A stretch of DNA of 64,000 nt. Origin: Aurantimonas sp. Leaf443 (GTDB lineage: Bacteria; Pseudomonadota; Alphaproteobacteria; Rhizobiales; Rhizobiaceae). The translations under genes and the position numbers were made by a program. The notes below the pieces were generated by a model. It was not told the DNA's origin and made no database searches. It saw only the letters and a program-made list of their open reading frames with translations. The DNA lies in the NCBI RefSeq assembly GCF_001425575.1, contig NZ_LMRD01000002.1:26443-90442 (forward strand), in the 5' to 3' direction. Of the stretch, positions 54,968-64,000 are shown piece after piece; position 1 is the first letter of the stretch, and every line of letters starts with the position of its first letter.

Positions 54968-57022
54968 ATGATCGCCAACGCCGAAGCCCTCCTGAAGCCC
55001 CTGACGATCAAGGGCCTCACCATCCGCAACCGGGTGATGTCGACGAGCCATGCGCCGGGCTACGGGCGGGACGGCAAGCCGCAGGAGCGCTACCAGCTCT
55101 ATCACGAGGAGAAGGCGAGGGGCGGCATCGGCCTCACCATGTTCGGCGGCTCCTCCTCCGTCGCGCTCGACAGCCCGGCGGCGCCCTGGAACCAGATCTC
55201 GGTCGCCGACGAGTCCGTCGTCCCGCATTTCCGGGCCTTCGCCGACCGGGTCCACCGGCACGGCGCCAAACTGATGATCCAGCTGACGCATATGGGCCGG
55301 CGCACCAAGTGGGACACCGAGCACTGGTTCCCCGTGGCCTCGCCCTCCGCGACGCGCGAGCCCGCCTCGCGCTCCATCGCCAAGGAACTGGAGCCGGAGG
55401 AGATCGCGCGCATCGTCGCCGACTTCGCCAGCGCTGCCCGCCGCTGCAGGGAGGGCGGGCTCGACGGCTGCGAGATTTCCGCCGCCCACGGCCATCTCGT
55501 CGACCAGTTCTGGTCGGCCCGCTCCAACCGACGTACGGACAAGTATGGCGGCAGTCTGGAGAACCGCATGCGTTTCGGCATCGAGGTTCTGACGGCCATG
55601 CGCGAGGCGGTCGGCGACGACTACGTGATCGGCATGCGCATGTCGGGCGACGAGATGCGCCGGGGCGGCCTCAGCCAGGAGGACTGCATCGCCATCGCCG
55701 TCGACTACGCCGCGCGCGGGCTCGTGGACTTCCTCAACGTGATGGGCGGCGAGGCGAGCGACCATCTCGCCCATGCCGTCTCGCTTCCCAATATGTCCTT
55801 CCCCGTCGCGCCCTTCCTGCCGCTCGCCTCGGCGGTCAAGCGCGAGGTGGACGTGCCGATCTTCCACGCCCAGCGCGTGACGGATCTGGCGACGGGCGCG
55901 CGCGCGCTCGCCGAGGGCCATGTGGACATGATCGCCATGACGCGCGCCCACATCGCCGACCCCCATCTCATGCGCAAGCTGATCGAGGGCCGCGCCGACG
56001 ACATCCGCCAATGCGTCGGCGCCGGCTACTGCATCGACCGCATCTATGCCGGCGGCGACGCGCTCTGCATCCAGAACGCGGCGACGGGCCGCGAGGCGAC
56101 CATGCCCCATGTCGTGGAGAAGGCGCCGGCGCGCAAGGTCGCGGTCGTCGTCGGCGGCGGCGTCGCGGGGCTGGAGGCGGCCCGCGTCCTCGCCGAGCGC
56201 GGCCATAAGGTGACGCTCTTCGAGAAGTCCGACCGGCTCGGCGGGCAGGTGACCATCGCCGCGAAGGCGACCTGGCGCGAGGCGCTCTCGGGCATTCCGC
56301 GCTGGCTGGCCGCGCAGGTGACGAAGCTCGGCGTCGACGTGCGCCTCAACACCGAGGCCGGCGAGGCCGAGATCGCGGCGCTATCGCCCGACATCGTCGT
56401 GGTGGCGACGGGCGGCCTTCCCGTCCGGGGCGAGGCCGTCGGCCACGAGAACGCGGTCACCACCTGGGACGTCCTGGAGGGGCGCGTCGAGCCGGCCGGC
56501 ACGGTCCTCGTCTACGACGAGATCGGCGGCCACAACGCCGCCTCGACCGCCGAAGCGCTGGCGCGGCGCGGCTGCCTCGTCGAGATGGTCACCCACGACC
56601 GCATGGCGGCCGAGGAGGTCGGCACCACCAACCAGCCCGTCCATCTGCGCGAACTCTACAGGCTCGGCGTCGTGATGAGCCCGAATCTCGAACTCATCGA
56701 GATCTATCCGGAAGGCAACCGGATGATCGCGGCCCTGCGCAACACGATGACCGACGCCGAGGAGGAGCGGGTCGTCGACGGCGTCGTCGTCGACTACGGC
56801 ACGCGACCGGTGGACGACCTGCATTTCGCCCTGAAGGCGGGCGCCAGGAACCGCGGCCTCACCGACCAGGGCGCCATCGTGCGCGGCGAGCCGCAGCCCT
56901 TCGAGGTCAACGGGGCGGGCGAAGCGCCGGGCTACACGCTCTACCGCATCGGCGACGCGGTGGCCGGGCGCAACATCCACGCCGCGATCTACGACGCGCT
57001 GCGCCTCTGCAAGGACCTGTGA
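54968..57022 (+). CDS. dgcA: Dimethylglycine demethylase subunit, OYE-type flavoprotein
   Basis: A 684-residue protein of the 2,4-dienoyl-CoA reductase/TMADH family. N-terminal TIM barrel with FMN (LKPLTIKGLTIRNRVMSTSH, MIQLTHMGRRT, GCEISAAHGHLVDQFWS); a 4Fe-4S motif RQCVGAGYCIDRIYAGGDAL-C near 340; then an FAD/NAD region (VAVVVGGGVAGLEAARVLAE near 390, VLVYDEIGGHNAASTAEALA near 515). With DgcB it converts dimethylglycine to sarcosine in pseudomonads. ATG 54968 follows GGAAGGGCCACAGC. GTGA overlap with dgcB. Confidence 0.85.
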   Translation: MIANAEALLKPLTIKGLTIRNRVMSTSHAPGYGRDGKPQERYQLYHEEKARGGIGLTMFGGSSSVALDSPAAPWNQISVADESVVPHFRAFADRVHRHGAKLMIQLTHMGRRTKWDTEHWFPVASPSATREPASRSIAKELEPEEIARIVADFASAARRCREGGLDGCEISAAHGHLVDQFWSARSNRRTDKYGGSLENRMRFGIEVLTAMREAVGDDYVIGMRMSGDEMRRGGLSQEDCIAIAVDYAARGLVDFLNVMGGEASDHLAHAVSLPNMSFPVAPFLPLASAVKREVDVPIFHAQRVTDLATGARALAEGHVDMIAMTRAHIADPHLMRKLIEGRADDIRQCVGAGYCIDRIYAGGDALCIQNAATGREATMPHVVEKAPARKVAVVVGGGVAGLEAARVLAERGHKVTLFEKSDRLGGQVTIAAKATWREALSGIPRWLAAQVTKLGVDVRLNTEAGEAEIAALSPDIVVVATGGLPVRGEAVGHENAVTTWDVLEGRVEPAGTVLVYDEIGGHNAASTAEALARRGCLVEMVTHDRMAAEEVGTTNQPVHLRELYRLGVVMSPNLELIEIYPEGNRMIAALRNTMTDAEEERVVDGVVVDYGTRPVDDLHFALKAGARNRGLTDQGAIVRGEPQPFEVNGAGEAPGYTLYRIGDAVAGRNIHAAIYDALRLCKDL

Positions 57023-58971
57023 CGGCGATGGCGGGCGCCGCGCTCCTGCCCTGGCTGGTGATCGCGATGGCGCTCGTCGCAGCCGTCCAGATCGGTCGCC
57101 GGATGCGGCTCTGGCGCGCCGGCCGCCCCGCGCCGGTCGACTGGATCGCCGGGCTTAAGGCGCTGCCGCGGCGCTATCTCGTCGACGTGCACCATGTCGT
57201 CGATCGCGAGCCCGGCGCCTCGCGCATGCATGTGCCGGTGGCCGGCGGGCTGGTGGCGGCCTGCACGCTCTCGCTCCTCGCCCTCGTCCCCGCGCTCGCC
57301 GCCTCGCGCCTCGTCTGGGCGGCCGTCGCGCTCGCCTTCGCCGCCATGCTCGCCGGCGCGCTGAGCGTCGGCGCGCGGCGCTATCCCCGCAAGCTGCCGC
57401 GCCTCTCCGCCGGCCGCTTCATGCGCCTGCCCGTCCTGCTCCTCGCCTTCGCCGGCGGGGGGCTCGCGGCGGCGGGCCTTGCGGTGGCGGGCGATCCGCT
57501 GCCGTCCCTGTCGCTCGCCGCCGTCCTCGTCGCGGCTCTCGGCGGGCTGTCGCTCGCGCTCGAAGTCGCGCGCGGGCCCATGCGGCATGCCCTCGCGGGC
57601 GCCGCCCATCTCGTCGCCCATCCAAGGCCCGAGCGGTTCGTGTCCGAAGGCCCGCGCGGGGCCGCCACGGGTCTGGCGCCGCTCGATCTGACCGCCGGGA
57701 CGCTCGGTGCCGGGACGCCGTCGGACTTCGCCTGGAACCGCCTCCTCTCCTTCGACGCCTGCATCCAGTGCGGGCGCTGCGAGGCGGCCTGTCCGGCCTT
57801 CGCCAGCGGCCAGCCGCTGAGCCCCAAGCATCTCATCGTCGATCTGGCGATGGCGCAGGCCGGCGGCGCGTCCGCCTATGGCGGCGCGCCCTATCCGAAC
57901 GCGAGGGCCGTCTCGGGCGAGGGCGGGCTGCACGCGCCGGTGATCGGCACCGGCGCGATGGTCCATCCCGACACGCTCTGGTCCTGCACGACCTGCCGGG
58001 CCTGCGTCGAGGAATGCCCGATGATGATCGAGCATGTCGACGCGATCGTCGACCTGCGCCGCTTCCAGGTGATGGAACTCGGCGCCGTGCCGAAGAAGGC
58101 CGTGGCGCCGCTCGACCATTCGCGCGGCTGCGACGAGCCGAACGGCCGCGCGCTCGCCGCCCGCACCGATTTCGCCGCGGGCCTCGGTCTGCGCACCTTC
58201 GCCGAGGTGCGGCGCGCCGACGTCCTCCTCTGGCTCGGCCAGGGCGCCTACGACATGCGCGTGCAGCGCACGCTGCGCGCGGTGATCGTCCTCCTGCAGA
58301 AGGCGGGCGTCGATTTCGCGGTGCTCGGGCCTGAGGAGCGCGACTGCGGCGACCTCGCCCGCCGCCTCGGCGACGAGGCGACCTTCCAGCGGCTCGCGCG
58401 CGACACGATCGAGACCCTGTCGCGCTACGCCTTCGCCCGGATCGTGACGGCCGATCCGCACGCGCTGCACACGCTGCGCAACGAATACCGCCCCTTCGGC
58501 GGGACCTGCGAGGTCGTCCATCACAGCGCCTTCCTCGCCGAACTCGTGGCGGAGGGGCGCCTTGCGCCGGGCGCTCTCGCCGGCAGCGTTACCTATCACG
58601 ACCCCTGCTATCTCGGCCGCTACAACGGCGAGTTCGACGCGCCGCGCGCCCTTCTCGACGCTCTCGGACTTGAACGGCGCGAGATGGCCCGCTCGGCCCG
58701 CCGGTCCCTGTGCTGCGGGGGCGGGGGCGGCGCGCCCGACGCGGACGTTTCGGGAACCGTGCGCATTCCCGACCTGCGCATGGCGCAGGCGAAGGAGACC
58801 GGCGCGGCCACGCTCGCCGTCGCCTGCCCGCAATGCATGGGCATGCTCGAAGGCGTCACCGGCGAACGGCCCGAGGTGCGCGATCTCGCCGAACTGCTGC
58901 TCGAGGCGGTCGAGCGCGGCCGGCCGGGTGTGCCGGCGACAGTGCCGGCGCGCGCCGCGGTGCCGGCATGA
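57019..58971 (+). CDS. dgcB: Dimethylglycine demethylase Fe-S subunit
   Basis: A 650-residue membrane-linked Fe-S protein. Five membrane segments in the first 190 residues; two 4Fe-4S motifs, CIQCGRCEAACPAFA near 255 and CTTCRACVEECPMMI near 330; C-terminal CCG domains (HDPCYLGRYNGEFD near 530, LCCGGGGGAPD near 570) as in heterodisulfide reductase. It would pass electrons from DgcA towards the quinone pool. The GTG 57019 overlaps the dgcA stop; an ATG at 57028 is an alternative start. Confidence 0.85.
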   Translation: MTAMAGAALLPWLVIAMALVAAVQIGRRMRLWRAGRPAPVDWIAGLKALPRRYLVDVHHVVDREPGASRMHVPVAGGLVAACTLSLLALVPALAASRLVWAAVALAFAAMLAGALSVGARRYPRKLPRLSAGRFMRLPVLLLAFAGGGLAAAGLAVAGDPLPSLSLAAVLVAALGGLSLALEVARGPMRHALAGAAHLVAHPRPERFVSEGPRGAATGLAPLDLTAGTLGAGTPSDFAWNRLLSFDACIQCGRCEAACPAFASGQPLSPKHLIVDLAMAQAGGASAYGGAPYPNARAVSGEGGLHAPVIGTGAMVHPDTLWSCTTCRACVEECPMMIEHVDAIVDLRRFQVMELGAVPKKAVAPLDHSRGCDEPNGRALAARTDFAAGLGLRTFAEVRRADVLLWLGQGAYDMRVQRTLRAVIVLLQKAGVDFAVLGPEERDCGDLARRLGDEATFQRLARDTIETLSRYAFARIVTADPHALHTLRNEYRPFGGTCEVVHHSAFLAELVAEGRLAPGALAGSVTYHDPCYLGRYNGEFDAPRALLDALGLERREMARSARRSLCCGGGGGAPDADVSGTVRIPDLRMAQAKETGAATLAVACPQCMGMLEGVTGERPEVRDLAELLLEAVERGRPGVPATVPARAAVPA

Positions 58972-60182
58972 GCCGGCCGCGCCGCGATCCGAGGGCCGAG
59001 CGCAAGGCGCATGCCGTGCCCGCCGCCCGGCCGCGCTTCGACCTCGGCGCGACGCCGTCCGCCCCGCCGCCCCGCCCGCGCCGCGATCCGAGGCGCGCGC
59101 TCGCCGCCGCGACCGTCCGCGACACGCCGCGCCTTCGCCTCGACCGCATGCAGGGCGAAAGCCGGCCCGTCGCAGAAGCCCTTGCCCGCCCGCTGCCGCG
59201 CCCCGAGGCGCCGGCGGTCCGCCGCGTCGAGGCGCCGGCCTTCCATGTCCTGGCGGTGCTGGACGCCCCGGACGGGCGGCTCTCGCGCCTCGACCGCCAG
59301 GTGCTCGCCGCCGCGCGCATCCTCGCCGATGCGCGCAAGGACGAGGCGGGCGCCGTCCTGGCGCTCGGCGCCCGTCCCGTCGAGGGCGCGGGCGCGGCGG
59401 GCGCCGACCGGCTGGCGCTCCTGCCGGCGCTCGGCGCGGACGACCCGGCGCTTGCTCTCGCCGCCCTTCGCGCCGTGGACGAGGCGCTCGCGCCGCGACA
59501 CGTCCTCTTCGGCGAGACGGGCGTCGGCGGCGATCTCGCGCGGCGCCTCGCGGTCGCGCGGCGCGAACCCGTCATGACCGCGATCGAGCATTTCACCGCG
59601 CGCGCCGTCGCGAGGCCGACGAAGGGGCGCCGCGCCGAACGGGCCGGGCCGCCGCCGCGCCTGATGACGCTCGGCGAGGACCGCGTCGCGGACTATGCGG
59701 GCCTTCCTTGCGAGGCCCGCCCGCTCGACATGGAAGTTCCGGCGGTGCCCGCCGAGGCGGGCGTCTGGGACGTCGAGACGATCGTCGCCGATCCCGCGAG
59801 CCTCGGCCTGTCGGACAGCGACTTCGTCGTCTCGGCCGGCAACGGCGTGACGGATTTCGAGGGGTTTGGCGCGCTCGCTAGGGCGCTCGGCGCAACCCCC
59901 GGCGCGAGCCGCGTCGTCTGCGATGCCGGCCTGATGCCGCGCGAGGCGCAGGTCGGGGCCTCCGGCACGGTGCTCGCGGCCAATTGCTATCTCGCCCTCG
60001 GCATCGCCGGCGCGCCGCAGCATCTTCAGGGCATCGCCGGCTGCGAGCATGTCGTGGCCGTCAACACCGATCTTCACGCCGCCATGGTGGAGCGGGCGGG
60101 GCTTGCCATCGTGCAGGATGCGCAGGCCGTGATCCCGGCGCTCCTGGCGCTCCTCGCGCAGCGGCGGGGGGGCCGTCCGTGA
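58968..60182 (+). CDS. etfA: Electron-transfer flavoprotein alpha subunit
   Basis: A 404-residue ETF alpha. The first 85 residues are Arg/Pro-rich and not part of the fold; the core starts at about FHVLAVLDAPDGRLSRLDRQ. C-terminal FAD domain: FVVSAGNGVTDFEGFG, DAGLMPREAQVGASGTVLAA and CYLALGIAGAPQHLQGIAGC. Longer than the usual 310-320 residues because of the N-terminal extension. It starts at ATGA overlapping dgcB, so it is a dedicated carrier for dimethylglycine electrons. Confidence 0.88.
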   Translation: MSRPRRDPRAERKAHAVPAARPRFDLGATPSAPPPRPRRDPRRALAAATVRDTPRLRLDRMQGESRPVAEALARPLPRPEAPAVRRVEAPAFHVLAVLDAPDGRLSRLDRQVLAAARILADARKDEAGAVLALGARPVEGAGAAGADRLALLPALGADDPALALAALRAVDEALAPRHVLFGETGVGGDLARRLAVARREPVMTAIEHFTARAVARPTKGRRAERAGPPPRLMTLGEDRVADYAGLPCEARPLDMEVPAVPAEAGVWDVETIVADPASLGLSDSDFVVSAGNGVTDFEGFGALARALGATPGASRVVCDAGLMPREAQVGASGTVLAANCYLALGIAGAPQHLQGIAGCEHVVAVNTDLHAAMVERAGLAIVQDAQAVIPALLALLAQRRGGRP

Positions 60183-60934
60183 AGGTCGTCGTCCTCCTCT
60201 CCGCCGGCCTCCACCCCGTCAGCGGCCGGCCCGTTCTGCCGCGGATCGAGGCGCAGGCGATCGCGCTCGCGCAGGGGCTGGAAAGGGTCGGCGCCGAGGT
60301 CTGCGGCCTTCATGCCGGCCCCGAGGCGGGACTGCCGCGCGAGGCGCTCGGCCACGGACTCTCGCGCCTCGTCCATCGCGAGAGTCCGGCCGGCGCCGAT
60401 CCCGTGCCCGCGCTCGCGGCGGCGCTGGCGGAGGCGGTGCCCGATCTCGTCCTTGCCGGGCGGCGCGGGGAGGGCGGCGAGGACACCGGCCTCGTGCCCT
60501 ATCTCCTCGCCGAAACGCTCGGACTGCCCCTCGTCGCCGACCTCGTCGCTATCGAGGGTCTCGACGCCGCGCCGCCCGCGGCCCGGTTCGAACAGATCGT
60601 CTCCGGCACGACCCGCCGCCGCTTCACCCGCCGCCTGCCCGTTCTGGCGACGGTGCACCCGCGCGCCCCCGACCCGCTCCCCTTCGCCTTCGCCCGCATG
60701 CGGCGGGGCACGGTGGAACGGCTCGACGGCGCCGTCGCCGAGACGCATCGCGACGGCTTCGAGGAACGCCCCTACCGGCCCCGCCCCAAGCTCATGCGCC
60801 GCGCCGGCCCCGGCGCCTCGGCGCCGTCCAGCGAGACGGTGATCGTCGATCCGACGCCCGAAGAGGCCGCTCGCCTCATCCTCGACCATCTCGAACGCCT
60901 GGGCATCCGCCGGTTCGGCCCGGACGGGCGGTGA
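60179..60934 (+). CDS. etfB: Electron-transfer flavoprotein beta subunit
   Basis: A 251-residue ETF beta (FixA-like) with a GTG start overlapping the etfA stop. VVVLLSAGLHPVSGRPVLPR, LVLAGRRGEGGEDTGLVPYL, and FEQIVSGTTRRRFTRRLPVL followed by PRPKLMRRAGPG match the AMP-binding family core. Divergent from housekeeping ETF beta, as expected for the specialised dgc-linked copy. Last gene of the ten-gene plus-strand run that starts at soxB. Confidence 0.85.
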   Translation: MKVVVLLSAGLHPVSGRPVLPRIEAQAIALAQGLERVGAEVCGLHAGPEAGLPREALGHGLSRLVHRESPAGADPVPALAAALAEAVPDLVLAGRRGEGGEDTGLVPYLLAETLGLPLVADLVAIEGLDAAPPAARFEQIVSGTTRRRFTRRLPVLATVHPRAPDPLPFAFARMRRGTVERLDGAVAETHRDGFEERPYRPRPKLMRRAGPGASAPSSETVIVDPTPEEAARLILDHLERLGIRRFGPDGR

Positions 60935-60999
60935 GGGGCCGGCGCGGCCGGGCGACGTCTCAGCGCCGCCGCCGCGCGATCTCCACCGCCCTGCGACGT

Positions 61000-61021
61000 C
61001 GTCTCCCGGCGGGCGGAGACG
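61000..61021. other. Short hairpin between etfB and betA
   Basis: CGTCTCC pairs with GGAGACG (7 bp) around an 8-base loop in the 129-base gap between two convergent genes. A second GC dyad lies at about 60939-60951. Either could end transcription; no T run is present. Confidence 0.35.
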
Positions 61022-61063
61022 GGTGAGCGTCGCCGTCCGTGTCCCGGCCCTCCCGGCCCCGGC

Positions 61064-62728
61064 CTACCGGTCCGCCACCGCCCAGCGCGGGTTGATCCAG
61101 GGCTCCACGTTGGAGGCCGGCAGCGGGGGGCGGCCGAGGATGGCGTCGGCGGCCTTCTCGCCCACCATGATCGAGGGGGCGTTGAGGTTGCCGTTGGTGA
61201 TGCGCGGGAAGATCGAACTGTCGACGACGCGCAGGGAATCGACGCCGATGACGCGGCAGTGAGGATCGACGACGGCGCCGGGGTCGTCCGCCCGGCCCAT
61301 GCGCGCCGTGCCGCAGGGATGGTAGGCGCTTTCGGCATGTTCGCGGATGAAGTCGTCGATCGCCGCGTCGCTCGTCACGCCCGCGCCCGGCTGGATCTCC
61401 TTGCCGCGATAGGGGGCGAAGGCGTCCTGCGCGAAGATCTCGCGCGAGAGCCGCACGCAGCGGCGGAAGTCGATCCAGTCCTCCTCGTGGCTCATGTAGT
61501 TGAAGGCGATCTTCGGCGGGTCGTGCGGATCGGCGCTGCGCAGCGTCACCGCGCCGCGCGAGGGCGAGCGCATCGGGCCGACATGGACCTGGAAGCCGTG
61601 GCCCTCGGCGGCGGCCTTGCCGTCGTAGCGCACGGCCATGGGCAGGAAGTGGAACTGGATGTCGGGATAGTCGACGCCGGCGCGCGAGCGCAGGAAGGCG
61701 GCGCTCTCGAACTGGTTGGACGTGCCGAGCCCGGTCTTGAAGAACAGCCACTGCGCCCCGGCGAAGGCCTTGCCGTAGAGGTTCCAGTGCTTGAACAGTG
61801 TGATGGGCAGCGTGCAGGCCTGCTGGATATAGACCTCGAGATGATCCTGGAGATTCTGCCCGACGCCCGGCCGGTCGGCGCGCACGGCGATGCCGTGGTC
61901 GGCGAGATGGGCGGCCGGCCCGATGCCCGACAGCATCAGGATCTTCGGCGAGTTGATCGAGGAGGCCGAGACGATCACCTCGCGGCGCGCCCGGACCACC
62001 TGCGTGCGGCCCCCGCGCGACAGTTCCACGCCGACGGCGCGGTTGCCCTCGAAGACGATGCGCTGGGCGAAGCCGTGGAGGAGGCGGACATTGTCGCGCC
62101 GGAGCGCGGGGCGCAGATAGGCGTTGGCGGTCGACCAGCGCCGGCCCCGCCAGACCGTCTGCTCCATCGGTCCGAAGCCCTCCTGCTTCTCGCCGTTATA
62201 GTCGGCGGTGAGTTCGAAACCCGCCTGCCGGCCGGCTTCCACGAAGGCGGAGAAGAGCGGGTTGTCGCGCTTGCCGCGCGTCACGTGCAGCGGGCCGTCC
62301 GTGCCGCGCCAGGCGGGATCGCCGCCATGGCCGCCGTCGTGCCAGTGCTCCATGCGCTTGAAATAGGGGAGGACGTCGGCAAAGCCCCAGCCGGTGGCGC
62401 CCGTCTCCGCCCAATGGTCGAAGTCGCGGGCATGGCCGCGCACATAGACCATGCCGTTGATCGAGGAGGAGCCGCCGATCACCTTGCCGCGGGGCGTGGC
62501 GAGCCGCCGTCCGCCCAGATGCGGTTCGGCCTCCGAGACGAAGCCCCAGTCGTAGCGCTTCATGTTCATCGGGTAGGAGAGGGCGGCCGGCATCTGGATG
62601 AAGGGGCCCATGTCCGTGCCGCCGAATTCCAGGACGATGACCGAATGGCGCCCGTCCTCGCCGAGTCGCGCGGCGAGCGCCGAGCCGGCCGAGCCCGAGC
62701 CGATGATGACGAAGTCCGCTTCAGCCAT
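61064..62728 (-). CDS. betA: Choline dehydrogenase
   Basis: A 554-residue GMC-family FAD oxidoreductase. [20 protein letters not shown] binds [23 protein letters not shown] is GMC signature 1; [16 protein letters not shown] is signature 2; the C-terminus has [10 protein letters not shown] with the catalytic His and [20 protein letters not shown]. It oxidises choline to betaine aldehyde at the membrane. Betaine-aldehyde dehydrogenase lies 18 bases upstream. ATG 62728. Full length. Confidence 0.93.
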   Translation of the reverse strand: MAEADFVIIGSGSAGSALAARLGEDGRHSVIVLEFGGTDMGPFIQMPAALSYPMNMKRYDWGFVSEAEPHLGGRRLATPRGKVIGGSSSINGMVYVRGHARDFDHWAETGATGWGFADVLPYFKRMEHWHDGGHGGDPAWRGTDGPLHVTRGKRDNPLFSAFVEAGRQAGFELTADYNGEKQEGFGPMEQTVWRGRRWSTANAYLRPALRRDNVRLLHGFAQRIVFEGNRAVGVELSRGGRTQVVRARREVIVSASSINSPKILMLSGIGPAAHLADHGIAVRADRPGVGQNLQDHLEVYIQQACTLPITLFKHWNLYGKAFAGAQWLFFKTGLGTSNQFESAAFLRSRAGVDYPDIQFHFLPMAVRYDGKAAAEGHGFQVHVGPMRSPSRGAVTLRSADPHDPPKIAFNYMSHEEDWIDFRRCVRLSREIFAQDAFAPYRGKEIQPGAGVTSDAAIDDFIREHAESAYHPCGTARMGRADDPGAVVDPHCRVIGVDSLRVVDSSIFPRITNGNLNAPSIMVGEKAADAILGRPPLPASNVEPWINPRWAVADR

Positions 62729-62746
62729 GGGAGGGGGTCCGCTTCA

Positions 62747-64000
62747 TCAATAGGGGCTGTCGACGCCGCCGAGGCAGACGTGGATCGTCTTGGACTGCGA
62801 GTAGAAGTCCATCGCCGCGCGCCCGTTCTCGCGCCCGATGCCGGACCGCTTGACGCCGCCGAAGGGCGCCTCGACGGGCGTCAGGTTGTAGGCGTTGATC
62901 CAGCAGATGCCGGCCTGCAGCGCTTCGGCGACCCTGTGGGCGCGCGCGATGTCGGCGGTGAAGACGCCCGCCGCCAGCCCGAAGGGCGTGGCGTTGGCGC
63001 GCGCCACCGCTTCCTCCTCGGTCTCGAAGGAGAGGACCGACATGACCGGCCCGAAGATCTCCTCGCGCGCGATGGTCATGTCGTCGGTCACGTCGGCGAA
63101 GACCGTCGGCTCGACGAAGGCGCCCTTCTCGTAGCCCTGCACCTTCGGCACGCCGCCGCCCGCGACGAGGCGCGCGCCCTCGCGCCGGCCCGCCTCCACG
63201 AAGCCGAGCACCTTCTCGCGATGGGCGAGGGAGACGAGAGGGCCCATCTGCGTGTCCGGGTCGAGCGGATCGCCGATGCGGATGGCGCGCGTGCGCTCGG
63301 TAAGCCGGCTCAGGAATCGATCCAGGAGGCCCGTCTGCACGAAGACGCGCGTGCCGTTGGAACAGATCTGGCCGGCCGAGTAGAAATTGCCGAGCATCGC
63401 TCCGCCGATCGCGGCCTCGATACTCGCGTCGTCGAAGACGAGGATCGGCGACTTGCCGCCGAGCTCCATCGTCACGTGCCGCATGCCGGCGGCGGCCGCC
63501 GAATAGACCTTGGCGCCGGTGGCGACCGAGCCGGTGAGCGAGACCTTGGCGGTGTCGGCATGGGTGGCGAGCGCGGCGCCGACATCGCCGAAACCCTGCA
63601 CGACGTTGAAGAGCCCGTTCGGCGCGCCCGCCTCGATCAGGATCTCGGCAAGCTTCAGCGCGCCGAGCGGGGTCACCTCGGAGGGCTTGAAGACCATGGC
63701 ATTGCCGCAGGCGAGCGCGGGCGCGGCCTTCCAGCAGGCGATCTGCGTCGGGTAGTTCCAGGCGCCGATGCCCACGCACACGCCGAGCGGCTCGCGCCGC
63801 GTATAGGCGAAGTCGCGCCCGAGCGGCACGCTCTCGCCCGCGATCGTGGCGGCGAGCGCGGCGAACCATTCCAGCGCGTCGGCCCCGGAGGCGGCGTCGG
63901 CGACGAGCGTCTCCTGGATGGGCTTGCCCGTGTCGAGCGTCTCCAGCTCCGACAGCGCCCGGTTTCGCTCGCGGACGATCTCGGCCGCCCGGCGCAGGAC
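62747..64000 (-). CDS. betB: Betaine-aldehyde dehydrogenase (5' end beyond the window)
   Basis: At least 417 codons of an NAD-dependent aldehyde dehydrogenase; the frame stays open to the right edge, so the true start lies outside. Seen: [70 protein letters not shown] (general base Glu) and [12 protein letters not shown] (catalytic Cys). It oxidises betaine aldehyde to glycine betaine, the next step after BetA, encoded downstream. Start of the operon, any betI repressor and transporter are not visible. Confidence 0.93.
   Translation of the reverse strand, partial: VLRRAAEIVRERNRALSELETLDTGKPIQETLVADAASGADALEWFAALAATIAGESVPLGRDFAYTRREPLGVCVGIGAWNYPTQIACWKAAPALACGNAMVFKPSEVTPLGALKLAEILIEAGAPNGLFNVVQGFGDVGAALATHADTAKVSLTGSVATGAKVYSAAAAGMRHVTMELGGKSPILVFDDASIEAAIGGAMLGNFYSAGQICSNGTRVFVQTGLLDRFLSRLTERTRAIRIGDPLDPDTQMGPLVSLAHREKVLGFVEAGRREGARLVAGGGVPKVQGYEKGAFVEPTVFADVTDDMTIAREEIFGPVMSVLSFETEEEAVARANATPFGLAAGVFTADIARAHRVAEALQAGICWINAYNLTPVEAPFGGVKRSGIGRENGRAAMDFYSQSKTIHVCLGGVDSPY

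Overview
The window is GC-rich chromosomal DNA with very dense coding. Gene content points to an alphaproteobacterium, probably of the order Hyphomicrobiales (Rhizobiales): an Alphaproteobacteria-type flagellin, a long FtsK beside LolA and UbiH, GlnK-AmtB next to TesB, a DUF2778 (Tlde1-like) protein, a globin-coupled chemoreceptor, AraD/KGSADH sugar-acid enzymes, and oxidative choline and betaine catabolism. This placement is an inference from family content; no rRNA or tRNA gene was seen.

Layout. (1) 0-1.5 kb: the tail of what looks like an upstream flagellin gene, then a flagellin whose C-terminal end is missing and runs into a second copy of the upstream terminator sequence. (2) 1.6-15.7 kb: a housekeeping block with ubiH, lolA and ftsK on the minus strand, a globin-coupled MCP, glnK-amtB behind a sigma-54-like promoter, tesB, an alpha/beta hydrolase, xthA, a cyclic-nucleotide-binding protein, an OmpR-type response regulator and an L,D-transpeptidase. 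(3) 15.8-19.9 kb: a YdeP-type molybdopterin oxidoreductase, a nucleosidase, a TetR regulator and a small conserved-looking protein. (4) 20-25.6 kb: two heavy-metal P1B ATPases (Cu and Zn/Cd/Pb type), each behind a 19-bp-spacer MerR-type promoter, plus one MerR regulator. (5) 25.7-28.3 kb: L-2-keto-3-deoxyarabonate dehydratase and alpha-ketoglutarate semialdehyde dehydrogenase. (6) 28.4-36.2 kb: a HisD-family dehydrogenase, an XRE-cupin regulator, a PotD/A/B/C-like ABC transporter and a class III aminotransferase, a catabolic module of unknown substrate. (7) 36.3-43.3 kb: a six-gene minus-strand operon (LacI regulator, sugar ABC importer, SDR dehydrogenase, FGGY kinase) that looks like pentitol use. 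(8) 43.6-46.15 kb: an SRPBCC protein, a DUF2778 protein, and a deletion scar joining fragments of an Lrp-type regulator and an unidentified gene. (9) 46.16-64 kb: a GlxA/GbdR-type regulator, soxBDAG, gbcA-gbcB-like genes, dgcA-dgcB, etfA-etfB, and betA-betB on the opposite strand.

How the genes work together. The last 18 kb encodes an apparently complete route from choline to glycine: BetA and BetB make glycine betaine, the GbcA/GbcB Rieske pair removes the first methyl group, DgcA/DgcB with a dedicated electron-transfer flavoprotein removes the second, and heterotetrameric sarcosine oxidase removes the third. Regions 5-7 are other nutrient modules, each with its own regulator or operator-like palindrome. 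Three loci (flagellin, MCP, lrp/unknown gene) have broken or replaced ends, which suggests recent local deletions or assembly faults.
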